Of a stretch of 22,165 nt of DNA, positions 11,788 to 20,001 are shown piece by piece. The notes beneath the pieces were generated by a model that did not search any database, was not told where the DNA came from, and worked only from the letters and a program-made list of their open reading frames with translations. The translations under genes and the position numbers were made by a program. Each line of letters opens with the position of its first letter. The first letter of the stretch is position 1. The stretch is from an uncultured Treponema sp. (GTDB lineage Bacteria; Spirochaetota; Spirochaetia; Treponematales; Treponemataceae). Location: contig CALAEZ010000132.1 in NCBI GenBank assembly GCA_937891125.1, forward strand, positions 1-22,165, read 5' to 3'.

Positions 11788-14138
11788 AACGTTTTGTGTC
11801 TTACCTAAAAAATCGGCCGCTTGCATTGGCGTCGGCTGTCGTCATTATTTTTCTGTATCTGGTGATGCTGTTTGCTCCGTTTATTGCGCCGTATACGCCA
11901 ACGCGCATTTTTGAAGAAGACACGTTTCACCCGGCAAATCTGGAGCTGTCGCTCAAAGGAATACGCACGGTGAGCGCTGACGGCAGCGTACAGGTTGTGC
12001 GCGGGCTTTTGGTGCGCGAGTGTAAGGTTATTCAGCCGACTACCTGGAGATACGCCCGCGTAAAAGGCAGAGCCGCGCCGCTCAAGCTGTTTGTACGGGG
12101 CGAGCGGTACACGCTGTTCGGCATTTTTACCTGCGACCGTCATCTGTTTGGCACCGAACGTGCAGGCATGGCGAGTGACACGGCTGCTTCCGCCGGCTCT
12201 GGCGCGACCAATGCAGCCGGCGCGGCGACCGCAGGCGGTACGACAAATGCCGACGACGACGTGCAGCCGGTGTTCCTGTTCGGCGCCGACAACCTCGGCC
12301 GCGACCTCTTTAGCCGCATGGTCTACGGGAGCCGCATTTCGCTTACGATTGGCTTTGTTGCAAGCGCCATCTCGCTCGTGCTTGCAATTTTGCTCGGCGG
12401 GCTTGCCGGCTACTACGGCGGCAAAACCGACTGGGTTATCATGCGCTTTTCAGAATTCTTCATGCTCATTCCAGGCCTGTACTTAATCCTCTTTTTGCGC
12501 TCGCTTCTGAACAGCAAAATGGATTCCGGCACCAGCTACATGATTATCACCGTCATTCTGTCGCTTGTCGGCTGGCCGGGAAGTGCCCGCACCTTGCGCG
12601 GCATGGTACACGCCATTAAGCGCGAGGAGTTTGTGCAGGACGCCGCCTTGGAGGGAGTTCCGAGCACGGTCATCATTTTTGGTCACATCATTCCGCAGAT
12701 TGCAAGCCTGTTAATCGTCAGCACCACGCTTGCCGTTCCCGGCTTTATTATGAGCGAAACGACGCTTTCGTATCTGGGGCTCGGCATTGCAGACCCTGCC
12801 GTCAGCTGGGGAAGCCTTATCAACCGCGACATTTCAACCCTCTCAAACCTCAAGAATTTTCCGTGGCTCCTTACGCCCGTCTGGCTGCTGCTTGCCGTTA
12901 CGCTCGCGTTTAATTTTTTAGGCGACGCCCTTCGCGACTACTTTGACCCCAACCATGTCGTGTTCCCGAGCTGGAAGCAGAAAAAACAAGTGCCGAATTC
13001 TGGGGATTCGGGCGTTCCCGCCGGCAGGCGGCGGTCGGGTTTTCCGTGGTTCCGCGCAAAAGCGCTCCATTCCTCACTGCGTTCGGAACGGCTGGCGCCG
13101 CCACTCCAACCCCTAACGCGGAACGCACAGACAGAAACAGCAGATTCTGTCGCAGGCGCCACTTCTGCTGTCAGCGCAAATGCCCGTCCGCTGCTTTCTG
13201 TCGATGACCTGCACGTTTCGTTTACCGTGTGGCGCGGAAAGGAGCGCGCCGAAATCCAAAGCGTGTGCGGCGTTTCGTTTACCATGCAGCGGGGCGAAAT
13301 ACTCGGCATTGTCGGCGAAAGCGGAAGCGGTAAGTCGGTTACCACTACCGCCATTCCCGCCCTGCATCCGGCACATGCGGCTGTGCGCGGCCGCATCGTG
13401 TTTGACGGCACCGAGCTAACCGCCCTGAGCCAAAAGGAAATGCGCGCCTTCCGTGGAAAAAAGATTGCGCTCATCTTTCAGGAGCCAGGGCGGAGCTTTG
13501 ACCCGCTACAGAACATCGGTTCAGTCTTTTTTGAAGCGCTGCGTGCAAGCGAGCCGACGATTACACGCGCACAAGCCGACAGGCGCACCATTTCGCTTTT
13601 GCGCGAGGTGGGCTTACCCGACCCCGAAAGCCGCTTAAAAAGCTTTCCGCACCAGTTTTCAGGCGGTCAGCTCCAGCGCATCAGCATCGCGCTTGCGCTT
13701 TCTCAAAACTGCGAGCTTTTAATCGCTGACGAGCCGACAACCGCGCTTGATGTGACCATTCAGGCGCAGATTGTCTCACTGTTAGCAACGCTTCGCCGCA
13801 CACGCAAGCTTTCAATTATCTTCATCAGCCACAACATCGATTTAGTCGCCTCGCTGTGTGACAACATCATTGTTATGTACGGCGGGCTTATCATGGAGCG
13901 CGGCACCAGCGATGACATCATGCACCGCGCCCGCCACCCGTACACGCAGGCGCTGTTAGCGTCAAGCCCGCAGTTCGGCATGCACTACAGCGCTTCCCGG
14001 CTCGTGTCAATTCCCGGGCGCGTTACCGACCCGGCGCACCCCGAGCCAGGCTGTCCTTTTGCGCCGCGCTGTCCGTACGCGCGTGAGGACTGCCGCACAA
14101 GCACGCGCTGCTACCGTGCATTGTCCGCGCTCGGCTAA
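11784..14138 (+). CDS. OppC-OppD fusion: ABC permease joined to ATPase
   Basis: A 784-residue fusion of an OppC-type permease (about 1-400) and an OppD-type ATPase (about 467-784). The permease has a large extracytoplasmic insert between helix 1 and the rest (about 45-165) that includes an Ala/Gly/Thr-rich stretch, then GADNLGRDLFSRMVYGSR and the transport loop near EEFVQDAALEGVPS. The ATPase has Walker A GESGSGKS (511-518), the signature SGGQ (626-629), Walker B ADEPT with D649/E650, switch H683, and the C-terminal oligopeptide-type Cys region (CPFAPRCPYAREDC). These are normally separate genes. The linker (about 401-466) is Ser/Arg/Ala-rich and partly encoded by the repeat at 13016-13110. 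No OppF partner is present, so the fusion may act as a homodimer. Start supported by the ATGA overlap. Confidence 0.93.
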   Translation: MKRFVSYLKNRPLALASAVVIIFLYLVMLFAPFIAPYTPTRIFEEDTFHPANLELSLKGIRTVSADGSVQVVRGLLVRECKVIQPTTWRYARVKGRAAPLKLFVRGERYTLFGIFTCDRHLFGTERAGMASDTAASAGSGATNAAGAATAGGTTNADDDVQPVFLFGADNLGRDLFSRMVYGSRISLTIGFVASAISLVLAILLGGLAGYYGGKTDWVIMRFSEFFMLIPGLYLILFLRSLLNSKMDSGTSYMIITVILSLVGWPGSARTLRGMVHAIKREEFVQDAALEGVPSTVIIFGHIIPQIASLLIVSTTLAVPGFIMSETTLSYLGLGIADPAVSWGSLINRDISTLSNLKNFPWLLTPVWLLLAVTLAFNFLGDALRDYFDPNHVVFPSWKQKKQVPNSGDSGVPAGRRRSGFPWFRAKALHSSLRSERLAPPLQPLTRNAQTETADSVAGATSAVSANARPLLSVDDLHVSFTVWRGKERAEIQSVCGVSFTMQRGEILGIVGESGSGKSVTTTAIPALHPAHAAVRGRIVFDGTELTALSQKEMRAFRGKKIALIFQEPGRSFDPLQNIGSVFFEALRASEPTITRAQADRRTISLLREVGLPDPESRLKSFPHQFSGGQLQRISIALALSQNCELLIADEPTTALDVTIQAQIVSLLATLRRTRKLSIIFISHNIDLVASLCDNIIVMYGGLIMERGTSDDIMHRARHPYTQALLASSPQFGMHYSASRLVSIPGRVTDPAHPEPGCPFAPRCPYAREDCRTSTRCYRALSALG
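13016..13110 (-). repeat. Dispersed palindromic repeat, copy B, in frame inside the OppC-OppD fusion
   Basis: Inverted relative to copy A. Its - strand reads GCCGTTCCGAA (13082-13092), TGAGGAATG (13068-13076) and AACCACGGAAAACCCG (13036-13051), in the same order as copy A. It contains CATTCC/GGAAcG-type and GCGC palindromes. It is open in the host gene's frame and encodes about residues 411-443 of the fusion, exactly in the linker between permease and ATPase. Boundaries are approximate. Confidence 0.6.
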
Positions 14139-14149
14139 TCTGCTATACT
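14121..14149 (+). promoter_or_regulatory. queA promoter
   Basis: TTGTCC (14121-14126) and TATACT (14144-14149) with 17 bases between them, and TGC ahead of the -10. The -35 lies inside the last codons of the OppC-OppD gene. The expected start is about eight bases before the queA ATG. No Shine-Dalgarno is present, so the message would have a very short leader. Confidence 0.6.
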
Positions 14150-14163
14150 TGCGAACGATTTTT

Positions 14164-15222
14164 ATGCGTACAAAAGATTTTTACTTTGATTTACCCGAAG
14201 CGCTTATTGCGCAAAAGCCGAGCGGCGTGCGCGGCGAAGATAAGCTTATGGTGTTAGAGCGTGCAACCGGCGCGGTCACCCATTGCCTCATGCAGCAGCT
14301 GCCTGAGCTTATAGAGCCTGGCACGCTTATGATTTTTAACGACAGCAAGGTGCGCCGGAGCCGCTGTTACGGCATTCGTGTGGACACGGGGCGCGAGCAG
14401 GAGTTTATGTTCCTCACGCAGCTTTCGCCCGATTTAACGCGCTGGCACTGCATGGTAAAGGGAGCAAAAAAAGTAAAGCCTCACAACAGCTACCGCTTTC
14501 CAAGCGGTTCTGTCGGCGTTATCGAGGCGGTTCCTGAAGATGAAGGCAGCGAATTCCGCACGATTCGCTTTTCTGAGCCGCTGACCGACGCCTGGTTTGA
14601 AGCAAACGGCCACATTCCGCTTCCGCCGTATATTAAGCGCGAGGATGACGACACTGACAGCGAGCGTTACCAGAACGTGTATGCAAAGGAAACAGGCAGT
14701 AACGCCTGCCCGACGGCAGGACTGCATTTTACCGAAGACATGCTTTCGCGCTTGCGTGAAAAGGGAATCGATATTGCCTACGTGACGCTGCATGTCGGCT
14801 TAGGCACGTTCCTGCCCGTGCGTGCAGAGCAGATTGAAGACCACAAAATGCATGAGGAAGTCTACAGCGTGCCGCAGGAAACGGCAGAAAAAATTGCGCA
14901 GGCAAAGCGTGAAGGACGCACGGTGCTCGCTGTTGGTACCACAAGCGTGCGCACGCTCGAAAGTGCCGCCGTTGCGGACAGTAGCGTGCCGGGCGGCTAC
15001 CGCGTGCAGGCCGGTGGCGGCAGCACGCACATTTTCATGTACCCCGGCTACCAGTTTAAGGTGGTCGAAAAAATGTTTACGAATTTCCACACGCCGGAAT
15101 CCACGCTGATTATGCTAGTGAGCGCCTTTGCCGGCAGGGAGCATATTCTTGCCGCCTACCAAAACGCTGTTGAGCATAACTACCGCTTCTTTAGCTACGG
15201 CGACGCCATGCTTATCAAGTAG
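14164..15222 (+). CDS. queA: S-adenosylmethionine:tRNA ribosyltransferase-isomerase
   Basis: Cytosolic enzyme of queuosine synthesis. It transfers the ribosyl part of S-adenosylmethionine to preQ1 at the tRNA wobble position, giving epoxyqueuosine. The 352 residues match the family. Signatures in order are FDLPEALIAQKPS near the start, NDSKV, GHIPLPPYIKR, PTAGLHFT, LHVGLGTFLPVR, HKMHEEVY, VGTTSVRTLES, TNFHTPESTL, MLVSAFAG and the ending RFFSYGDAMLI. The start at 14164 gives the usual M-x-T-x-DF opening; an in-frame reading begins earlier but only inside the preceding gene. It has its own promoter across the end of the transporter gene. No tgt or queD neighbours are seen. Confidence 0.97.
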   Translation: MRTKDFYFDLPEALIAQKPSGVRGEDKLMVLERATGAVTHCLMQQLPELIEPGTLMIFNDSKVRRSRCYGIRVDTGREQEFMFLTQLSPDLTRWHCMVKGAKKVKPHNSYRFPSGSVGVIEAVPEDEGSEFRTIRFSEPLTDAWFEANGHIPLPPYIKREDDDTDSERYQNVYAKETGSNACPTAGLHFTEDMLSRLREKGIDIAYVTLHVGLGTFLPVRAEQIEDHKMHEEVYSVPQETAEKIAQAKREGRTVLAVGTTSVRTLESAAVADSSVPGGYRVQAGGGSTHIFMYPGYQFKVVEKMFTNFHTPESTLIMLVSAFAGREHILAAYQNAVEHNYRFFSYGDAMLIK

Positions 15223-15248
15223 GCAACAGGCGTTTGCGGTACGCAGGC

Positions 15249-16052
15249 TTACGTTAGCTGCTCAAGCGAATAGCGCAGCAGGTTCAGAAACTGGCTGCGC
15301 AAAATCGGGTTGTAGTGCACGTCCTTTGCCGCTTCATCAAACTGCTTTGCCGCCTCTTCCATAAGCTCGTGTACGCTGCCGTCGCCGAGCGGCAGGTGGG
15401 CGCCAATCAGGCGGTTTTCTAGCTCAGGACTGCGGAACGTAAACAGCCCGGCGAATGCAATGCGGAGCGAGGCAAGCATTCCCTTCTGGCTGTTTGCAAG
15501 AAAGGCAAAGGAGGCAGACGTTGCTGTTATCGTATGGCTCGGTCCGAGTCTTCGAAATACGCTGACGTCCCATTCCTCTACGGGCACGCGTACCTTTGTT
15601 AAAAGCCAGCCGTCAGCAACGCGCGTAAACTTGCTGAAGGGCACATAATTAACAGCCGTGCCATCGCGCTGCAGCTCAAGCCGTGCGTCAAGTGCCAAAA
15701 GCGGTGCATACAGCGTGTGCTTAATGCCTTCGGCGCAAATGTTTCCGCCTAATGTTGCCAGGTTTCGCACATGGCGGTTTGCAATGGTGCGAACCGCCTC
15801 TGAAAGCACGGCTGGCATTTTGGTGTCGGTAAGCTCCTGTATGTGCGAAAGCGTGACGGCAGCGCCAAAATCTATATACCGTTCATGCTTTTCGACTGAG
15901 TCAAGCGGGATAACGCCGTAAATCGAAAGCATTTTTTCGGGCAATGTTTCAATCGTACTGCAGCCACCCGTAATTTTAAGACCAGAAACGGTTTTCAGCT
16001 GGTAGAATACGTCTTCAAGCGATGAGGCATAAAAAATAGTCGGTTGAGCCAT
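15249..16052 (-). CDS. FAD-binding subunit of a xanthine dehydrogenase/CO dehydrogenase-type complex
   Basis: Medium subunit of the molybdenum-hydroxylase family, 267 residues (typical 260-300). The flavin pocket is recognisable: GGCST (29-33) in place of the usual GGT/GGQ loop, and NLATLGGNIC (97-106), the second FAD loop. A C-terminal CO_deh_flav_C-like region with an Ala/Glu-rich helix follows. It would pass electrons between the 2Fe-2S subunit and an acceptor. AGAGG precedes the ATG by about eight bases; the gene starts two bases after the stop of the iron-sulfur subunit gene. It is the last gene of the operon and converges on queA across 26 bases. Its flavin motifs look better kept than the cofactor motifs of its partner subunits. 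The substrate is unknown. Confidence 0.88.
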   Translation of the reverse strand: MAQPTIFYASSLEDVFYQLKTVSGLKITGGCSTIETLPEKMLSIYGVIPLDSVEKHERYIDFGAAVTLSHIQELTDTKMPAVLSEAVRTIANRHVRNLATLGGNICAEGIKHTLYAPLLALDARLELQRDGTAVNYVPFSKFTRVADGWLLTKVRVPVEEWDVSVFRRLGPSHTITATSASFAFLANSQKGMLASLRIAFAGLFTFRSPELENRLIGAHLPLGDGSVHELMEEAAKQFDEAAKDVHYNPILRSQFLNLLRYSLEQLT

Positions 16053-16054
16053 GC

Positions 16055-16531
16055 TTACTTCCTCTGTGTGCTTTTATGACGATTGGCAACAGCATACAAA
16101 ATGCCGTTGATGAAGGTGCCGCGGTCGGTGCAGGAGCAGGTGAGGGAGTCCGCAATCTGTTCAAGCTCTGCCTCGGTCGGGCGGTAGGAGGTTTCGATTA
16201 AGTCGTAGACGGCAAACACCTTTGCGGCGGTGCAGTAGCCACACAGATGCATGCCCGCCTGCTTAAAGCCATGCATGATGTCAGCGTAGGCAGTGCTTTT
16301 TGAAAAATACTCAAGCGTGACAACGGCGCAGTCGCGTACAATGCCTGCAGGAATAAGGCAGCTGGGGATCGGCTTACCGTTCAACAATACGCTGCAAAAG
16401 CCGCACTTACCTTTGCCACAGCCTTTTTTTACGGAAAAAAGACCGCGGCGACGGAGTACGGTTAGCAGCCGCTCTTCTGGCTCTGCGTCAAGAACGACTT
16501 TTTCGCCGTTTAGAAAAATGGGAACCTTCAT
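16055..16531 (-). CDS. 2Fe-2S subunit of a xanthine dehydrogenase-type complex
   Basis: Small electron-transfer subunit, 158 residues, with both family [2Fe-2S] clusters. The plant-ferredoxin-type set is C38, C43, C46 and C58. The second set is C97-GY-C100 with C132 and C134. In canonical members a Gln precedes the first Cys of the second set (QCGYCTPG) and touches the pterin; here it is Leu96, followed by CGYCTAAK. This suggests that contact with a molybdopterin is lost. GGAG lies nine bases before the ATG, and the ATG overlaps the large-subunit stop (ATGA at 16528-16531), so the two are translationally coupled. Family assignment is secure. Confidence 0.92.
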   Translation of the reverse strand: MKVPIFLNGEKVVLDAEPEERLLTVLRRRGLFSVKKGCGKGKCGFCSVLLNGKPIPSCLIPAGIVRDCAVVTLEYFSKSTAYADIMHGFKQAGMHLCGYCTAAKVFAVYDLIETSYRPTEAELEQIADSLTCSCTDRGTFINGILYAVANRHKSTQRK

Positions 16532-18813
16532 GCGTTTTTCTCCGTTTCGTGCTGTGAAATGTCTTCAAGCGCTTCTATTTCTTCAAGCGTTCCGACAGCT
16601 GCTTCTTCCGACTGCGCTCCCGCTTCGGTCGGCTCCTCTGCTGCGCTTTCTGTCAGCTCTGCCTGCGCTTCGGCTTTGGTAGCTGCTTTTTCTGCTTCTG
16701 CGCGTTCCCGCTCTTCCTTTTGGAACGCAAGAATCTCATCAAGCGCTTTTCGTGCCTGTGCACTGATAATGTAGAGTGTGTCGGTTTTTATCGGCAGGCT
16801 GGTGATGGTGGCAGCAACTGCTTGCGACAGCGCCGCAGAAAATGCGGCTGGTATTATAGACGGCACGATGTCGCCAATAGGTGCAGGCTCCTCGTTTGAA
16901 AGCACAAACTGGAGCTTCACGTTGGTGTAGGCAATCGGGTCGTCTTCAATAAGTGCGGCGAGCGTCTGCTGCACGCTGTTTTTTACTGCTCCCTCTGCGG
17001 CGCGCACGTCAAGAATGGTGCCGCCGTTTACTACAATCCAAATGCCCAACAGCTTTTCGCGGTAGGTGGCTGGGTCAAGCTCAAGTTCAACAACGGCGGC
17101 GGCAAATGCGGTTTTTGAAAACGGTAATCCCGAAAACGCTTCCTTGTTCCAATGCTCCTTGGTGCTTGCCCTTTGCGCTTTTTTTACCGTAACGGGAAGC
17201 GGCCCATGTTGCTTTGTCTTGAGCGTTTTCAGGCACTTTTGAAACAGCGACGTGTAAATGCCGATGTTGGTAGTAATTGTTTCGGGCGCCTCTGGCTCGG
17301 TGCCGAGTGCAAAGTTTGAGTCAAGCGTTATTTTGCTTTCGTCAATGTCGAGCGCCTCGTGGGCAAGCCGCTTCCAGATGTGCCAAACCGCCGAGCTTGG
17401 TGGCAGCGCATGCACTGAAAGCGAGCCGTCCTTTTCGAGCGTCGCTTCTATCGCCGTATTCTTTGTGGGAAACGTGGTGCCGTGCCAACTGCTCCCTTGG
17501 TACGCGCAAGCAAGCGCAATGCCGCGTAGTGGCGGTGTGTAGGGAGAGGCAACAATGTCGGTGTTGATGTAGCGGTCGCTTTCGTCAAGCTTGTAGGCGG
17601 TGTATTTTCGCAAAAAATCGCTTGAGCGGCAGACTGCTTCTATTGTCTCCCGCACCTTTTCGCAGGGAACCAAAAACGGGTAGGTGTCATGCTTTTTGAG
17701 GTGTGGCTGCTTCCAGTTGAGTAAGCGTAGCTCTACGGGCGTAAAGCCTGTTTTTTCGGCAATGCGCTGCATCTGGTTTTCTATCGCAAAAAATGCCTGT
17801 GAATCTATCGTAGAAAGATTGATTGAAAACGGCTGTCGTGATGAGCGGTGCGCCTGCGCCTGTATGCGCAGCTTTTTGGGACGGTAGATGGAACAGCTTG
17901 CAATGATAATGCGGTCTAAGATTTCCTTGGCAAAAGGATTTTTACTGCCAGCGTCTATATCGATTGTTATGTCCATGGCGCCAATCTCACCGTTTTTGCT
18001 GACTGCAGAACGGTAGATGATTGAAACGGGCGCCGCGTTATCCATGTAGGTATCCTGCTCCTCTCGGCTCAGCACCAGTTTAACGGGCTTACCGGTTTTA
18101 AGGGCTGCAAGCGCAACGTGAGAAGACAGTACCGACGTGCGCCAGAGCACATTCGTGTTTAGGTCAGAAACAGGCGTGCGGGTAATGACAATTTTTTCTG
18201 CAGCGGTTCCTGTCACCTCAGAAAGGGTTTTGCGTAAGTGGCTGAGCCATTGCGATGAGGTGCAGACATGCAGCTGCGTGCCCTTGGTGAACGCAAAGGC
18301 GCCGGTTGGCTCCCCGTACGAAATGGGGTGCAGGGTGCTGTTCCACACGCCGTCAACAACGTAATCGGCGCTCTTAAAGGCGGCTTCGAATGCTTCATCG
18401 CTTTCAAAGCCGTAGGTGACAGTCCGTTCTGCCTGTATTTCCTCTTCAGGAGCGGGCGCCTCTTCTTGCTCCCGTATTGTTAGCTGTATGAGCGAAGCAA
18501 GCTCATGCACGCGCTGCTCTCTCGGTCCTACTAACAGCCCCACAGGCTCGCCCTGGTACGCAATCGTCTTTGTGCAGAACACGGGCGTTTCAACGCCGAG
18601 TGTTTTTATGCTTTTCTTACCTGGAATGTCCTTGCAGCTCAAAAACGTGTAGCCTTCGTCAAGCTCTGGAAGCACGATGTCCTCAATGGTGCCGCTTGCT
18701 TGCGGTGCGCGCACCTCACATGCATACAGCATGTCGGGCGCTTCCATGTCGCTGTAGAAATCGCTTGAAAAGAGAATCCGCTTGTCTTTGAGCGACTGCC
18801 TCTTAGCGCACAT
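16528..18813 (-). CDS. Divergent molybdopterin-subunit-like protein of the xanthine dehydrogenase family
   Basis: Large-subunit homologue, 761 residues. The fold is traceable: an N-terminal aldehyde oxidase hammerhead-like part (DMLYACEVRAP, KTIAYQGEPVGLLVG), KTGKPVKLVLSREEQD, FFAIENQMQRIAEKTGFTPVELRLLN, and DGSLSVHAL. However, the usual cofactor motifs are missing. Where GGGFGGK is expected the protein has VSDLNTNVLWRTS (215-227). RGFGxPQ is replaced by HRSSRQPFS (near 322), the GQG loop by SAVWHIW, and the catalytic GE near the end by GD (D648 in APIGDIVPS). A charged Glu/Ala-rich tail follows (about 687-761). It probably does not bind molybdopterin in the standard way. The start at 18813 has GGAG nine bases upstream and overlaps the preceding gene by 11 bases. 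Family certain, activity doubtful. Confidence 0.8.
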   Translation of the reverse strand: MCAKRQSLKDKRILFSSDFYSDMEAPDMLYACEVRAPQASGTIEDIVLPELDEGYTFLSCKDIPGKKSIKTLGVETPVFCTKTIAYQGEPVGLLVGPREQRVHELASLIQLTIREQEEAPAPEEEIQAERTVTYGFESDEAFEAAFKSADYVVDGVWNSTLHPISYGEPTGAFAFTKGTQLHVCTSSQWLSHLRKTLSEVTGTAAEKIVITRTPVSDLNTNVLWRTSVLSSHVALAALKTGKPVKLVLSREEQDTYMDNAAPVSIIYRSAVSKNGEIGAMDITIDIDAGSKNPFAKEILDRIIIASCSIYRPKKLRIQAQAHRSSRQPFSINLSTIDSQAFFAIENQMQRIAEKTGFTPVELRLLNWKQPHLKKHDTYPFLVPCEKVRETIEAVCRSSDFLRKYTAYKLDESDRYINTDIVASPYTPPLRGIALACAYQGSSWHGTTFPTKNTAIEATLEKDGSLSVHALPPSSAVWHIWKRLAHEALDIDESKITLDSNFALGTEPEAPETITTNIGIYTSLFQKCLKTLKTKQHGPLPVTVKKAQRASTKEHWNKEAFSGLPFSKTAFAAAVVELELDPATYREKLLGIWIVVNGGTILDVRAAEGAVKNSVQQTLAALIEDDPIAYTNVKLQFVLSNEEPAPIGDIVPSIIPAAFSAALSQAVAATITSLPIKTDTLYIISAQARKALDEILAFQKEERERAEAEKAATKAEAQAELTESAAEEPTEAGAQSEEAAVGTLEEIEALEDISQHETEKNA

Positions 18814-19993
18814 GATAGGCTTCTCCAATGCTGGTAACGGCGCTGACAACCGCGTCTGCCTCATCGTGCGTCATGCTAGGAAAGAGCGGCAACGTTATAG
18901 CGCTCTGGTAGTGCGCCTCTGCGTTTGGAAAGCAGTCTGCCGTATACGCAGGGTAGCGCTGCTTCCAGTAGGTAAAGTGAAAAATCGGAATAAAATGCAT
19001 GGAGATGCCGATGCCGCACGCCTGTAGCTCGGTGGCAAAGGTGTTGCGGTCGCAGGTAAGCTTTTCAAGCGCCAGATTGATGATGTACAGGTGCCAGGCG
19101 TTTCCGTCGCTGTCGGGCGGCAGGTGCACAAAATCGAGCGCGCCAAACGCGCTGTTGTAGTGCGCGACAATGCGCTTTCGCTGCTCGGCAAACGAATCTG
19201 CTTTTTTGAGCTGTTCGCGCCCAATGGCAGAAAGCACATCCGGCAGGTTTGACTTGTAGCCGCAGTCGATGATGTCGTATTCCCAGCTTGCGCGCGGGCT
19301 TGTGTAGCGGTCCCAGGCGTCGCGGTTCATGCCGTGCAGGCGCATCTGCGTCATGCGGCGTGCAAGCGCATCATCGTTTGTGGTGACCATGCCGCCTTCG
19401 CCGGTGGTGATGGTCTTTGTTGCATAAAAGCTAAATACGCCTACGTCCCCTAACGTGCCTACCATGCCAGCGGCAGTGCGGCTTGGAAAGGCATGGGCGG
19501 CGTCTTCGATAACGTAGATTTTGTGCTCGCTCGTGGAATATTTTTTTGCGAGCGCACAGATTTTTTCCATGTCGCACAAATTTCCCGCCACATGCACGGG
19601 AACAATCGCACAGACCTTGTGCTCCGTGTCGCGCTGTAAGATTTCTTCGATTTTTGCAGGGTCGATTGAATAGGAATTCTTTTCGATGTCGGCAAAAAAC
19701 ACATCTCCGCCCAAGTGAACTGCGCTCGCAGCCGTGGAAACGAAGGTGTAGGGCGTGGTGATGACCGCTTTTCCTTCCCGCACGCCGCATGCTTCCATCG
19801 CGAGAATCATGCCGCTCGTGTTTGAGTTCACTGCGAGCGCGTGTTTTGCCCCCACGAATGCGGAGAATTCAAGCTCAAATTCATGCGTGACCTTTCCCGT
19901 GGTGAGCCAGCCTGAATCAATCACCTCACAGACGGCTTTTTTTTCTTCATCATCAAACGAGGGCTTAAAAAACGGAACTTTGATTTCTGCCAT
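18803..19993 (-). CDS. DegT/DnrJ/EryC1/StrS-family sugar aminotransferase
   Basis: PLP-dependent aminotransferase, 396 residues, that should convert a UDP-4-keto-6-deoxy sugar to the 4-amino sugar using glutamate (PglE/WecE-like). The internal aldimine lysine is K193 in FYATKTITTGEGG; EDAAHAFPS upstream holds the cofactor-binding Asp. The opening FFKPSFDDEEKKAV...SGWLTTGKV and the NSNTSGM phosphate loop are typical. AGGAG lies about six bases before the ATG. It follows the dehydratase gene by only eight bases, and its 3' end overlaps the start of the molybdenum-subunit-like gene, so all are likely cotranscribed. The exact sugar isomer cannot be told from sequence alone. Confidence 0.92.
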   Translation of the reverse strand: MAEIKVPFFKPSFDDEEKKAVCEVIDSGWLTTGKVTHEFELEFSAFVGAKHALAVNSNTSGMILAMEACGVREGKAVITTPYTFVSTAASAVHLGGDVFFADIEKNSYSIDPAKIEEILQRDTEHKVCAIVPVHVAGNLCDMEKICALAKKYSTSEHKIYVIEDAAHAFPSRTAAGMVGTLGDVGVFSFYATKTITTGEGGMVTTNDDALARRMTQMRLHGMNRDAWDRYTSPRASWEYDIIDCGYKSNLPDVLSAIGREQLKKADSFAEQRKRIVAHYNSAFGALDFVHLPPDSDGNAWHLYIINLALEKLTCDRNTFATELQACGIGISMHFIPIFHFTYWKQRYPAYTADCFPNAEAHYQSAITLPLFPSMTHDEADAVVSAVTSIGEAYHVR

Positions 19994-20001
19994 ACTATCT
20001 C

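Noticed and set aside
12938..13474. 178-codon ORF opposite the OppC-OppD fusion
   Set aside because: Antisense shadow of a coding region; it has no own promoter or ribosome-binding site, and includes the repeat only by chance.
18814..18864. Large-subunit start at 18864
   Set aside because: It would deepen the overlap with the aminotransferase to about 60 bases; the start at 18813 has a good GGAG at nine bases and a plausible N-terminus.
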